From Nitrosomonas sp. (GTDB lineage: Bacteria > Pseudomonadota > Gammaproteobacteria > Burkholderiales > Nitrosomonadaceae): a stretch of DNA of 32,230 bases. The notes beneath the pieces are model-generated. The model was not told the origin of the DNA. It did not search any database and worked only from the letters and a program-made list of their open reading frames with translations. Below are positions 1 through 8,847 of this stretch, piece by piece (position 1 is the first letter of the stretch; every line of letters starts with the position of its first letter). Both the position numbers and the translations under genes were made by a program. The stretch spans positions 1 through 32,230 of the forward strand of contig JADKHF010000024.1 in assembly GCA_016721865.1 (NCBI GenBank). Direction: 5' to 3'.

Positions 1-20
1 TGTTGTAATTAATTGTTGAA
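1..20. repeat. Left terminal inverted repeat of the IS1595-like remnant
   Basis: TGTTGTAATTAATTGTTGAA matches the reverse complement of 403-422 at 18 of 20 positions. The repeat may extend past the left edge of the window. Confidence 0.65.
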
Positions 21-402
21 TTGGTTTGTCCAATGTTCATTGATATGCAGAAATAGGGGTGTGTACAATGAAATCGACGGAATTCAAAGTCTGGATGAAA
101 TCAATAGAACGCATGAGCCGTAACCAACGGGATGCCAACATACAAACAGATTGCCCGGCAAGCTAATATCGTTCACCGCCCAGTTAATATTGCTGCCGGG
201 CAGCGTATTGTAAACAACATCTATCATATTCAGAACGTCAATGCTTATGACAGCCGACTCAAGCAATGGATGAAGAAGTTTCATGGGGTGGCAACACGTT
301 ATCTGGGAAACTATCTCGATTGGCACAGAATGATTGACCGTCTTGGCCAAAGTATCACACCAACCCTTTGTTTCCAATTATCCCCTTGGAAAAACACGAC
401 AG

Positions 403-422
403 TTCAACAATTAACTACGACA
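403..422. repeat. Right terminal inverted repeat of the IS1595-like remnant
   Basis: TTCAACAATTAACTACGACA is the inverted partner of positions 1-20. It lies just after the transposase C-terminal coding stretch, as expected for an element end. Confidence 0.65.
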
Positions 423-492
423 TAGCCTTAGAATCACAAGAAATTGCTACGTTCTTACTCACAAATCGAACGCAGTCATTACTAAGGCACGC

Positions 493-955
493 CTATTTCA
501 AATTCTTTTTTTTTCTAATACTCAGGACCAAATTAGTTATATCATCAATATCGGCTTTTTTGATCCATACTGCTCTATAACTAACGCAATCAATGCATTT
601 TCCCAATCGGTTGGACTTTCATGGATTCTAAGATTTATTATTTCTAATCCGCCATGCATATTCTTCAAAAATCCTAACTCGCTCTTTTCTTTTGCACCCA
701 TAATAGAAGGATCTTCCGGTTGCCGCTAGACCATTACAATTAAAACCGCCTCATCAAATTCTCCTTTAAAATATACGTACCAACCGGTTCAGATGACGAC
801 TCAAATTGTTTCATCTTTCCTTGTGAGTAACCTAGACAAGCAGCAAAGATAAGCATATCTTTTAGCTCAAAAATACTCTTGTTTCCCAGCTTTGCTTGTA
901 CACAAATCCGTGAATATTTGTTCATACTGTTGAAAGCCTACAGAACATCAGTCAT
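493..955 (-). pseudogene. DNA phosphorothioation-associated protein 4 (disrupted)
   Basis: The minus-strand translation resembles the small proteins annotated as DNA phosphorothioation-associated protein 4. It has a K-D-M-L-I-F-A-A-C-L-G-Y segment, then S-E-P-V-G-T-Y-I-F and D-E-A-V, and later N-M-H-G-G-L-E-I-I, in the order I recall for that family. The role is unknown; the family is recognised only by its clustering with dnd genes. Two in-frame TAG codons (938-940 and about 728-730) and a shift near the C-terminal A-rich tract interrupt it. The start is placed at the ATG at 953-955, with an alternative at 923-925 inside the frame. It follows dndD on the same strand and is last in the cluster before the IS remnant. 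Confidence 0.6.
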
Positions 956-1897
956 AATAACCTGCCTTAATTTCCAGTGTATTCGTATTTTGTATCTTCA
1001 ATAATCATGCTGGTTTTACATTGCTTTTTTTACTAGGAGTATGGTAAATCAATGAATACTCTTTACCTACACGTGTTTTAACGGTATCTTCAACTTCTCC
1101 TCGCCATTGGCTATTTGTCGCCATCAAAATTACTTGCTCGGCAAGTTCAGGTATATATTTTGCGATTTTTTCTCTATATTCGGGATCAAGATTACCGTAT
1201 GGGGAATCCATCACAATAGGAAAAAAGCCCCCCTTGTAATAGCCAGCATTTTGGCCGTACCTTTCTTTTGCAAGAGATACGATACTACCAATAAATGACA
1301 AACTGCTGACTTGAGATTCACCGGTTGATTTATCACTCACCAGATGTTTATGCTCACCAATTTTTTTATAGATCTGTAATGTATAATCCTCTGATATTTC
1401 CAGCCCAATAGTTTTTTACTAATATTGAACGAAAGGTTTCATCTACTTTTTTTGACAGTTCTGTTCTAACATTATCTGACAACGAATTATGCAAGGTATC
1501 AATTATCCTTTTACTTCTTCAGCTAGTTCAAGCTTTTCCTAATCGACACTGCAGCTTCATCCTTTGCAGCTAATTCCTTTCGTTTTTTTGGATATCATCT
1601 AGGGCTATTGGGCTTCCTCTAGTTTATTATTAAAGCTCACCTATTTTCTGGGCCAAATCATGAATCTTTTGATTTGTTTCTTCACGTTTTTTTTCAAGAT
1701 TAACGATATCTTCTATTTTTTGAATTACCAAATTTTCTATCTATTTCATCAATCTCTTCATGTAGCCTCTTTTGTCATTCTTAATTTCTTTTTCTCTTTC
1801 TAGAAACTTTTTTGCACTTTCGATTAAATTTTGTCGTCCATTCTCCATATGAGATATAGAACCGGAAGTTTTTATAAATGCATCCTCTATATCACTA

Positions 1898-1915
1898 GGG
1901 GGTGTTAACAATTAA
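1898..1915. repeat. Left inverted repeat of the IS5-family element
   Basis: GGGGGTGTTAACAATTAA, inverted partner of 2695-2712 with a single T/C mismatch. It is preceded by the TA target duplication. Confidence 0.88.
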
Positions 1916-1967
1916 CGTAATTTCTGCAATAATTTACCAATAGATTGAATATGAAGGTAAATTAATG

Positions 1968-2697
1968 ATGATCAGGAATGTGTTGATTGATGAGCAGTGG
2001 AAACGAATAGAACCCTTGTTGTCGGCAAACCCAGTGATTGCGGGACAGGGAGAAATAACCGCTTGTTCCTGGAAGCCGTACTGTGGGTTTGCCGCACAGG
2101 CGCACCATGGCGCGATCTGCCAGAAGCTCTGGGAGCTGGCACCGTGTACACACGTTATAATCGATGGTCTAAAAGGGCCGTTGGAAGCGATATTCAAGAC
2201 CTTATCAGAGGCCAGCGACTTTGAATATTTAATGATCGACGGTTCGATTGTTCACTGCATCAGCATGGTGCTCCCCAAAAAAACAACAGGAGAGGCGGTT
2301 GGAAAATCAGAGGCGGTCTGAGTACCAAAATACATGCAGCAGTTGATGCTCTGGGCAATCCTGTTAGACTGCGACTGACAGAAGGCAGCCTCCGAGTACG
2401 GCCAGGCAAACGCACTGATTGAGCAGATTCAAGCCGATATATTTTGGCGGACAAAGGCTATGACGGTGACGCGCTTATTAATAACATTGAAGCGTCAGGT
2501 GCAGTAGCGGTAATTCCTCCTCGACAAAACCGTATCGTTCAGCGGGAGTATGATCGAGAAATTTATAAAGAACGAAACCTGGTCGAACGCCTATTTCAGA
2601 AGCAGCAATTTCGCCGAATTGCAACACGGGCATGAACGATTAAACGAAACTATCAAGCCATGCTATATTTGGCTAGCTCGATGATATGGCTGGCTTA
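1968..2697 (+). pseudogene. IS5-family transposase (several frameshifts)
   Basis: The reading frame moves among three plus-strand frames but follows one transposase throughout. The N-terminus is M-I-R-N-V-L-I-D-E-Q-W-K-R-I-E-P-L-L. The first part of the DDE domain has L-W-V-C-R-T-G-A-P-W-R-D-L-P. The first catalytic Asp is in E-Y-L-M-I-D-G-S-I-V, the second in L-A-D-K-G-Y-D-G, and the C-terminal R-N-L-V-E-R-L-F-Q-K gives the catalytic Glu. At least four indels separate these blocks. All catalytic residues survive in translation, so the breaks are either recent or artefactual. Confidence 0.8.
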
Positions 2698-2712
2698 ATT
2701 GTTAACGCCCCC
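2695..2712. repeat. Right inverted repeat of the IS5-family element
   Basis: TTAATTGTTAACGCCCCC, inverted partner of 1898-1915. It is followed by TA at 2713-2714. Confidence 0.88.
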
Positions 2713-3795
2713 TAGCAACTGAAAGTTTTACAACTTTCTACTTTATAACCGAAATCACTACCCTTCCTCCAGAGGTCTTCCGCATATACAAAGTTCACTG
2801 ATTAGCAAATCATCAATAAATTGAGTTTTGATCTTTGAAGGCAACTCACTTTTTTTTCTCTTATCCTCAAAAATCGCTGATGTTTTCTTTAATAAATTTT
2901 CTGTGAAAGCAAGAAATCCGTTCTTACTAAGAAACTGAAGTCTTTCTTTGGCTAATTCTTGCATACGCAGCTGTAATTCTTCAATTTCTTGTTCTGCAGC
3001 TTCACGTCTTCTCTGCAGTCCCGACGCTTCTCCTATTTCCTTTAATTTACGATTGATCTCACTGCGGATAGTCTGAAAATGCCTATGATTATTATCTACA
3101 TCTTTTTTTTCTTGGATTAAGTCAGAGATTTTTTCTTCAATGTGATTTTCTTTCTCTATAATTTCAGAAAGTTCATGTGATGAGTGTTGTTTTAGATCCT
3201 TCTTAAACATAGGTAGAACATATGAACCTATATGACGGCTTGCTCTTTCAACTACTTCGAGTCCCATCAAACTTTTAATAGCTCTTTGAATTTCTGGAGA
3301 CGAATCTATATTGGCCAATTTTTCTATTCGCTCACCATTAAAGAAAAAATAAGAATGTAAATTTTAGAAGGATTGATCAATATGTTTTACTGGATTATTA
3401 GATTTTCTATATTCACCAGCATCGTCAGTCCAACTCAATTGAACTAAGGGCCGCCTTTTGGCTGGCACCTAACTCCAGTTTCTTTCTTGCAATAAAGACT
3501 CTTGTTACTGAATAATTACAGCCCTCATGTTCAAAGCCAACTCGAATATAACAGTGAATATCATCGCCTTCAGCTGCTTCCACAATTGCTCTTTCATTAA
3601 CAATGTTTTCACTACCAGTGTCAAAATCTGTTTCTCCATAAAATGCCCATTTGAAAGCATTCAACAAAGATGTTTTTCCTGCTCCGTTTTCACCATGGAT
3701 AATAGTTACATTTTGTTGAGAACTAGTACTAAATTGTATTATCTGCTCTCCATAGAATTGGCGGAAATTATTTAATGTTAACGTTTGCAGCTTCA

Positions 3796-3973
3796 TTATT
3801 TAACTTCCTTATCGAAGATTTTTGAAATTTCATCTGCAATCTGCTTCTCTAAGTTTTTATTTTTCTCGAGGTTCTGCATATGTTCATAATTTTTTTTCAA
3901 CTTGCAGTATATTTTCAATAATTTCCCTAATTTGGGGCGTTGTTGAATCCAAAATATCTTTAGGAGATACCAT
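3796..3973 (-). pseudogene. Small protein (~58 aa) upstream of dndD
   Basis: A short gene starts at the ATG at 3971-3973 with M-V-S-P-K-D-I-L-D-S and ends with I-F-D-K-E-V-K, its TAA sharing one base with the dndD start. It is charged and probably helical, and resembles the short proteins sometimes annotated next to dndD-type ATPases as DNA modification system-associated small protein. One extra A in an A-run near 3890 breaks the frame. The coupling suggests it is made with DndD and may work with it; that is inference. It is missed by ORF callers that use a larger minimum size. Confidence 0.55.
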
Positions 3974-3982
3974 ATAGAATCC

Positions 3983-6086
3983 TCATATATCTAGTAGGTT
4001 AAGTTTCTTTTTGAACCCTAAAACAGCAGCTAGCGCTTCACCACTATTGATTGCTGTCTCAGCAAATTCATTAATTCTTTTTAATTCAACACGTACTAAA
4101 TTACGTTCTACTTTAAACTTCGTACCAGAATACATTTGGTCGCTTTTTCCAAATGGTGGAACTGTCACAAAATCGTAAATCCTTGCAAATTTCTTACCTG
4201 GCGCAAGTCGCAAAACCCTACCACGTCTTTGGATAAATTGGCGAGGATTTGTAGTAGAAGCCAAAATATATGCATTCTGCGTTTTGGGCACATCAACCCC
4301 TTCATCCAAACAACGTATCGCTACAATGGCTTGTAACCCTCCGCTAGTAAATTGCCCTAGTATCTCTTTTCGGATGTTTATATCTTCATCAGATGTAAAC
4401 TTTCTAACTCTCATCCCTAATTCATTACCTACTATGCGCATAACACGTTCTATCTGACGTTCATCCTGCGTTTTTACATCCCCAACGTAAATGAGATTAA
4501 AACTGGTATCTTTATTCTCGTGCAGCAATTCCTTGAGTTTAAATAATTTATTCTCAGCGCCAGCTTTAATCTCGCGGTTCTATCAGTAGCTGATTGAGGT
4601 ACGGGTTGTCACCAGCTTTTTCTCCTTCTTTTCCATATACCCTGAGCTATGCGTCCAGACAAATCTTCGCAGACGAGCATCTCGTCTTCAGTAAAATTCT
4701 GTCAATATTGGGTAATAATAATATTCTGTGAGAGCGTTTTATCATGAATTGCTTCTCTAATACCATATTCAATTACTTCATCACCGAAGTAATTGAATAA
4801 GATTTGAGTCCCTTCTTCATCCATATATCTTTTTGGCGTTGCAGACAGCCCCAAGCGGAACTGTGCATTTTCGGGCAGTCCGGTCTGCAGTTTTTCAGCC
4901 CCCAAATTATGCATTTCATCTGCAATTAATAAGAAATTTGTATTTATACGCGGGAGGTACGGTTGAAACCTTCTTACCAGAAAATGTGTCATTAACAGTT
5001 ATTACCATTTGGTATTTGATTAACTCTTGATCTAAATTGGTTAAGGTGGTGACAAGTTCATTTGGCCAGTCTTTATAATTGCTATAACACATTAAGGGTT
5101 TAAAATTAAAACTTTGTGCTTACTTTCCACTGCTCCGCTAAATGTTTGTATGGCACACATATACCAATAATCATTATCATATCATTCTTTAAGATATTTG
5201 TTACCAACTTGGTGGCTATGGACAACGCGGTTACGGTTTTGCCAGAACCGGTTGCCATGTTTAAGATGCCGCGCCCATTGTTCCTAAACCATTTTTTATT
5301 GCTTGCTCTTGGTGAGGTCGTAATTTTGAATCTTTGTTTAAAAATTTATTAGGGATTCGTGGAGTATCGTTATGAAAGAATTTTCAGATTCAAAATAGTT
5401 ATAGGGTCGTGTTGTAAATTCAGTAATCTTGATGAACTTTTGAACAAGCTTATCACTAGGTTCATACATTTCTAGGTTAGGATCTCGTTTTTCCCATATT
5501 TTGGCAAAATCACATTTTTTTCTATCAATGCGCGCAATAGCACCTTCACGTTGCGAAGAATATATATCAATAGACTCCCAATTAGTCTTTGCTCTCCCAG
5601 TCATATTATATGACCCACTAAAGGCTATAGATTCGTTATCCTTGTCAGTGAAGATTCCTAATTTAGCGTGAAACATACCAGACAGATCATTTTTTGGTAT
5701 AGCTATTTTGAACTGTAATAAACCATCTGCGATTAACCATGCAATTGTATTTCTAGTGTCATGCTGTAGTTGCCTTAATAAATTACCGGCATCACGAAGC
5801 AATAAATCATCAGCAATTTTTTTCTAGCGCTATTAATTGTCTCGTTAGATAATCGCTCCCAACCTCTTTAGTTAATGCTACGGACTTATTACCCATCTAC
5901 ATCTTCCCCGTTTCCAGCTATGCCCACTATCCCTTCAGCTGCATCCCTAATCCAGGCAGTTGAAAAATAACCAACTGCAACATCATAATATTTAGATTCT
6001 TTTAGAATCGGTACAAAAAAAGTACTGATAGGGTCACGTGCACTTGTATTTATATCTAAATCTATAACTAGATCACGAAATGGCAC
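3983..6086 (-). pseudogene. DNA phosphorothioation system restriction enzyme (PLD nuclease + SF2 helicase)
   Basis: The order of motifs matches the phosphorothioation-linked restriction enzyme family. An N-terminal phospholipase-D-like domain contains F-H-A-K-L-G-I-F-T-D-K-D and G-S-Y-N-M-T (HxK motif, about 5690-5600). It is followed by a superfamily-2 helicase: L-R-P-H-Q-E-Q-A-I, then motif I M-A-T-G-S-G-K-T in the frame near 5250, motif II L-I-A-D-E-M-H (about 4920), motif III L-S-A-T-P (about 4845), and motifs V-VI R-C-L-D-E-G-V-D-V-P and Q-R-R-G-R-V-L-R. The protein would cut DNA lacking the host phosphorothioate mark. The GTG start at 6084-6086 is close behind the stop of the upstream gene. 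Breaks lie near 5880, 5810, 5330, 5000-5230, 4700 and 4580. Confidence 0.82.
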
Positions 6087-6088
6087 AG

Positions 6089-6464
6089 TTAATTCCCAAA
6101 TGCATCAAGTATAGAAGTTAATTCACCACTTTTTTTATTTGGCTGGTTATCATTTGCTATGTTGTCACTTTGCAAACGATAATCAATAGCTAAATAGTCA
6201 ATCACGTCTTGGGTGTCATTAATTTTAGAACTTTTTCTTTTATTTGTCCTATGGTTGAAATATTCTTAATTTGTTCGAGGATTATCTGATTATAGTTTTC
6301 AAGTTCCTATTTGTTGTATTGCTTGTAAACCTCATGTCTTTTAGTTAAATTGTCGATTCTCCTTAAGATAGATTGCAATATTGCTTGATTGATTGGTACT
6401 CGAGAAAATCTTTTATTCGCTCCAATCTTTTCTTTAAATAATATATGCCAGACGGTTCATTCAT
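6089..6464 (-). pseudogene. Small coiled-coil protein in the Dnd cluster
   Basis: The minus-strand translation starts at the ATG at 6462-6464 (M-N-E-P-S-G-I-Y-Y-L-K-K-R-L-E-R-I) and runs about 125 codons to T-S-I-L-D-A-F-G-N and TAA at 6089-6091. It is rich in K, E, I and L with heptad-like spacing in the middle, then a polar tail. No known family was recognised. A single-base indel near 6375, an in-frame TAG near 6308-6310 and another shift near 6220 break it. It lies between the sigma-like gene and the restriction enzyme, 2 bases before the restriction enzyme GTG, so it is probably part of the same transcript and may be a partner of that enzyme. Confidence 0.5.
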
Positions 6465-6481
6465 TAAGATAATTTGAATGG

Positions 6482-8169
6482 CTAATTTAAAAGCTCATAC
6501 TCGCGAGTTTCTTCAAATACATACTTAACAGAAGCATAAGTATTAGATTCACAACGAATAAATCTTTCATCATTTTCAAGCATTAGTGTAATTGTTACAG
6601 CAAGGATTCGTCGTGATTGTGATAATTTCTGCTGAATTTCTGATACCTTAACGGGCCCTTGCTCTTCAACTATTTCAGAAATCTCATCTTTCAACGGCTT
6701 GTGTTTTGTTTCATGTTTAAAATCAGCCAAACCCACCATTAAGCCACGCTTTGTTATAAATCTGTTATCATCCTGCAAGATTCCCAAGATAACATAATCA
6801 TTTATCATGCAAAATTTAAAATATTTTTCTTTAAACAAATCCTCATATAGTACTTTGCTGCTAACAAATGATTGTATTTGATAAAGGAAGTCATATGACT
6901 CTTCCCTTATTTCGTCGATAATTTCTTGAGGTACTTTTAAGGATTCATATAAAGCATATAAACCTCTTGCTACGATTAAAACATTATCCATACGCCCCAT
7001 AACTGCACTGGTGCTATGTCCAGATATTTCAGCGCCAAACATTTCTTTTATTTTTATGGCCACTTCGTTTGGTGTCATAGGCCTATTTTCATCTCTCAAA
7101 GCATATGACACTAACGATGCTCTGGGTAATTTTCCTATATGAATGATTTTGTTGTTCTTTATTTGCGCTTTTCGTTTAGTATTTAGATAGTGTTCTAAAT
7201 AAGAATAAGGAATTTCATTTAATTGTGATCGAAGTAATAGAATATCGGGAGGCCATTTCATTGAAAATAGACTATCATCAATTTCTGTATTCCATTCTGT
7301 AAAGTTTTCCTTACTTACCCGTCTACAGACAACATCTTCTGTTACAAATATTTTTTTCTTTCAGAAATTGTTCAGAAACAAAGTCAACAGATACAAATCA
7401 AATTTATTAATATTTAATGCATTTTACAATCCTCAATTGATATTTGTCCGAATGAATCATCAAGTAGGTCATCCAATTTTGCGGCAAACGTTTGTAACGC
7501 ATTTTTATATCGTAAAATTAATTTTTTTATGGCTTTTACTTCCAATTTGTCGGATCCGCTCACGTGTAACCTGAAGCTTATTTCCAAATCCTCCAATGTT
7601 GTATCTCTTTTTGATCGATTAATTAGAATAAATCTTTCCTTTTCATCTAAAATTTTAGAGAAAGAATCCCATATACTATGTGTGAGATCACTGAATTCAT
7701 TATATTTTTTCTAAGGACTCACAATTGTCATTTATGTCATCAATTGTTAGGCCGTTAATTTTATTATTTACTAAATCTTTAACAAATGAGTCGAAAGCTC
7801 TAGAAGTTGTTTCTCCGATATTCGGATTTGCTAGTAATAAACTAATTGAATTTTTATTATTAAGGTAGTCAGAGTGCTATACAGCCTACATTGCAATGGT
7901 CTTTTTCTTGAATTAAAGCGTTGGAAAGTCTATTAGCCAAATGACTGTCCATGTGCCCATGCAAATAGGGAGTAAATCTCGCAATTTTAATTCATTGGTA
8001 ATAGCTGGTTTTAAATTTACAGAATTTATCTTACTTGAGTTATTTATTGATGCTTGTGAGATTTGGTGTATTGCTTGTTCCTCAATTTTCCTTGTTTGAG
8101 GGGAAGATAACGTATCTTTTATATTTTTATTTCGCCAGGAAAAGATAAATTTTAGAAAATTTTTAGCAT
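6482..8169 (-). pseudogene. Large protein with sigma-70 region-4-like HTH and winged-helix segments
   Basis: The reconstructed protein is about 560 aa. The middle has D-E-K-E-R-F-I-L-I-N-R, then T-T-L-E-D-L, and, in the adjacent frame at about 7570-7540, V-T-R-E-R-I-R-Q-I-E-V-K-A-I-K-K-L. This is the recognition-helix signature of sigma-70 region 4. The part before it (near 7830-7780) resembles a helix-hairpin-helix of RNA polymerase alpha-CTD type (N-P-N-I-G-E-T-T-S-R-A-F). The intact 7261-6482 segment has two possible winged helices, one HARE-HTH-like (P-M-T-P-N-E-V-A-I-K-I then V-A-R-G-L-Y-A-L-Y-E). It may be a DNA-binding regulator or DNA-sensing subunit of the restriction system. Breaks lie near 8155, 7960, 7880, 7710, 7575, 7550 and about 7400-7270. 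Confidence 0.6.
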
Positions 8170-8181
8170 TTTGGTTTTTAA

Positions 8182-8847
8182 TTAAAACTTCAGCTTCTTA
8201 GTTTGAGGAATTAATCGCCCACTTGAAGAGAAACTTATACGAGTGATTTCTCTATTTGATTTTTTTCCCCAGCTTATATGAATTGGACTACTGTTTCTAT
8301 AAAAATATATCCTGTCAAATTCAATATTCCTACTGATCCACAGTACAACTTCCCACATATCCTCATCGTCAATAATAAAATCACAAGCAGCGCCTAGTCT
8401 TTCACATATAAATTTCTCATTACGTTTCTTTTCATGTGCAGCATGCTGATCCAGTTTTGGCGAGATTCTTCCGGGTATCTCTTTTGCAAGTACTGCTGAG
8501 CAAAAACCATATGTTAGCTTTATCATGCCAAAGTAATCGATAACAGGATCCAGGGTGTTTGTGGCAGGCGCATACAGCGCGGTGTATGAATCAGCGTCTT
8601 TAGGTACGTTAGGTATTCCTGTTCGTGCCTGTGTCTCGCCACATTCAATTAGATCCCGCTAGGGAAAGTATCGCCCACACGGTGCATCAAGATCAGGAAT
8701 AATTCGGCTCCGAATTAATCTCATTCCATCAACTTCCCATCGAGCCAGTTTTAATTCTGTTTCAAATTCTCTAGGATTAGGGCCATATTCAGAAAAATCA
8801 AAAAGACTTAGGTTTTCTAATTGATTATCAAATGAAGCTTGCTCGCT
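8182..8847 (-). pseudogene. M15 (D-Ala-D-Ala carboxypeptidase)-like domain linked to the Dnd methyltransferase
   Basis: The translation runs in one frame from about 8847 to the TAA at 8182-8184, interrupted only by a TAG at about 8659-8661. The clearest part (8526-8182) has L-T-Y-G-F-C-S, D-Q-H-A-A-H-E, R-L-G-A-A-C-D-F-I-I and P-I-H-I-S-W-G. The His, Asp and His spacing fits the zinc ligands of the M15/Hedgehog peptidase fold. I recall similar domains beside Dnd-associated methyltransferases. The substrate is unknown. The frame is shared with the end of the methyltransferase gene, separated by a TAG at 8848-8850, so the two could be one ~840-aa protein. Confidence 0.6.

Larger units (their letters stand above)
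1..422 (+). mobile_element. IS1595-family (ISXO2-like) insertion sequence remnant
   Basis: The first 20 bases and positions 403-422 are inverted copies of each other with 2 mismatches, so the element appears bounded by terminal inverted repeats; the left one may start before the window. Inside, an ATG at 68 begins the N-terminal part of a transposase (start like M-K-S-T-E-F-K-x-W-M-K-S-I), and a second frame from about 150 to 360 encodes its C-terminal end (H-I-Q-N-V-N-A-Y-D-S-R-L-K-x-W, then F-H-G-V-A-T-R-Y-L), which is typical of the IS1595/ISXO2 group. The catalytic middle is missing, so this is a deletion derivative that cannot make an active enzyme. Confidence 0.72.
1898..2712 (+). mobile_element. 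IS5-family (IS427-like) insertion sequence inside dndD
   Basis: An 815-bp element is bounded by 18-bp terminal inverted repeats starting GGGGG (1898-1915 and 2695-2712, one mismatch). It is flanked by TA on both sides (1896-1897 and 2713-2714), a 2-bp target duplication. Removing the element and one TA rejoins the dndD reading frame across the junction (L-S-V-A then S-D-I-E-D-A-F). It carries one transposase gene on the plus strand, opposite to dndD. Confidence 0.9.
1005..3796 (-). pseudogene. dndD: DndD-like SMC/Rad50-type ATPase, split by an IS element
   Basis: DndD is an SMC-like ATPase of the phosphorothioation system, thought to act on DNA during sulfur modification. The N-terminal part (3796 down to 3425) opens M-K-L-Q-T-L-T-L-N-N-F-R and carries Walker A G-E-N-G-A-G-K-T-S. 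The middle (3318-2758) is a long charged coiled coil ending in a C-I-C-G zinc-hook-like motif. The C-terminal part (1340-1005) has an ABC signature-like S-T-G-E-S-Q and Walker B F-F-P-I-V-M-D-S-P-Y. Without the IS5-family insertion (1898-2712) the gene is about 660 codons, near the usual DndD length. Further single-base breaks lie near 3320-3425, near 2750 and across 1340-1850. The ATG overlaps the stop of the small upstream gene (TAATG), which suggests translational coupling. Confidence 0.82.

Noticed and set aside
423..580. Plus-strand ORF after the IS1595 remnant
   Set aside because: It is low-complexity and overlaps the minus-strand Dnd-associated gene; no coding features are seen.
1898..2712. 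Programmed -1 frameshifting in the IS5-family transposase
   Set aside because: There are at least four breaks in both directions without a consistent slippery heptamer and structure, and unrelated genes show the same pattern.
3527..3775. Plus-strand ORF opposite the dndD N-terminus
   Set aside because: It is a shadow of the conserved DndD Walker A region.
5116..5352. Plus-strand ORF over the helicase motif I region
   Set aside because: It is antisense to the restriction enzyme, whose motif I (M-A-T-G-S-G-K-T) is read on the minus strand here.
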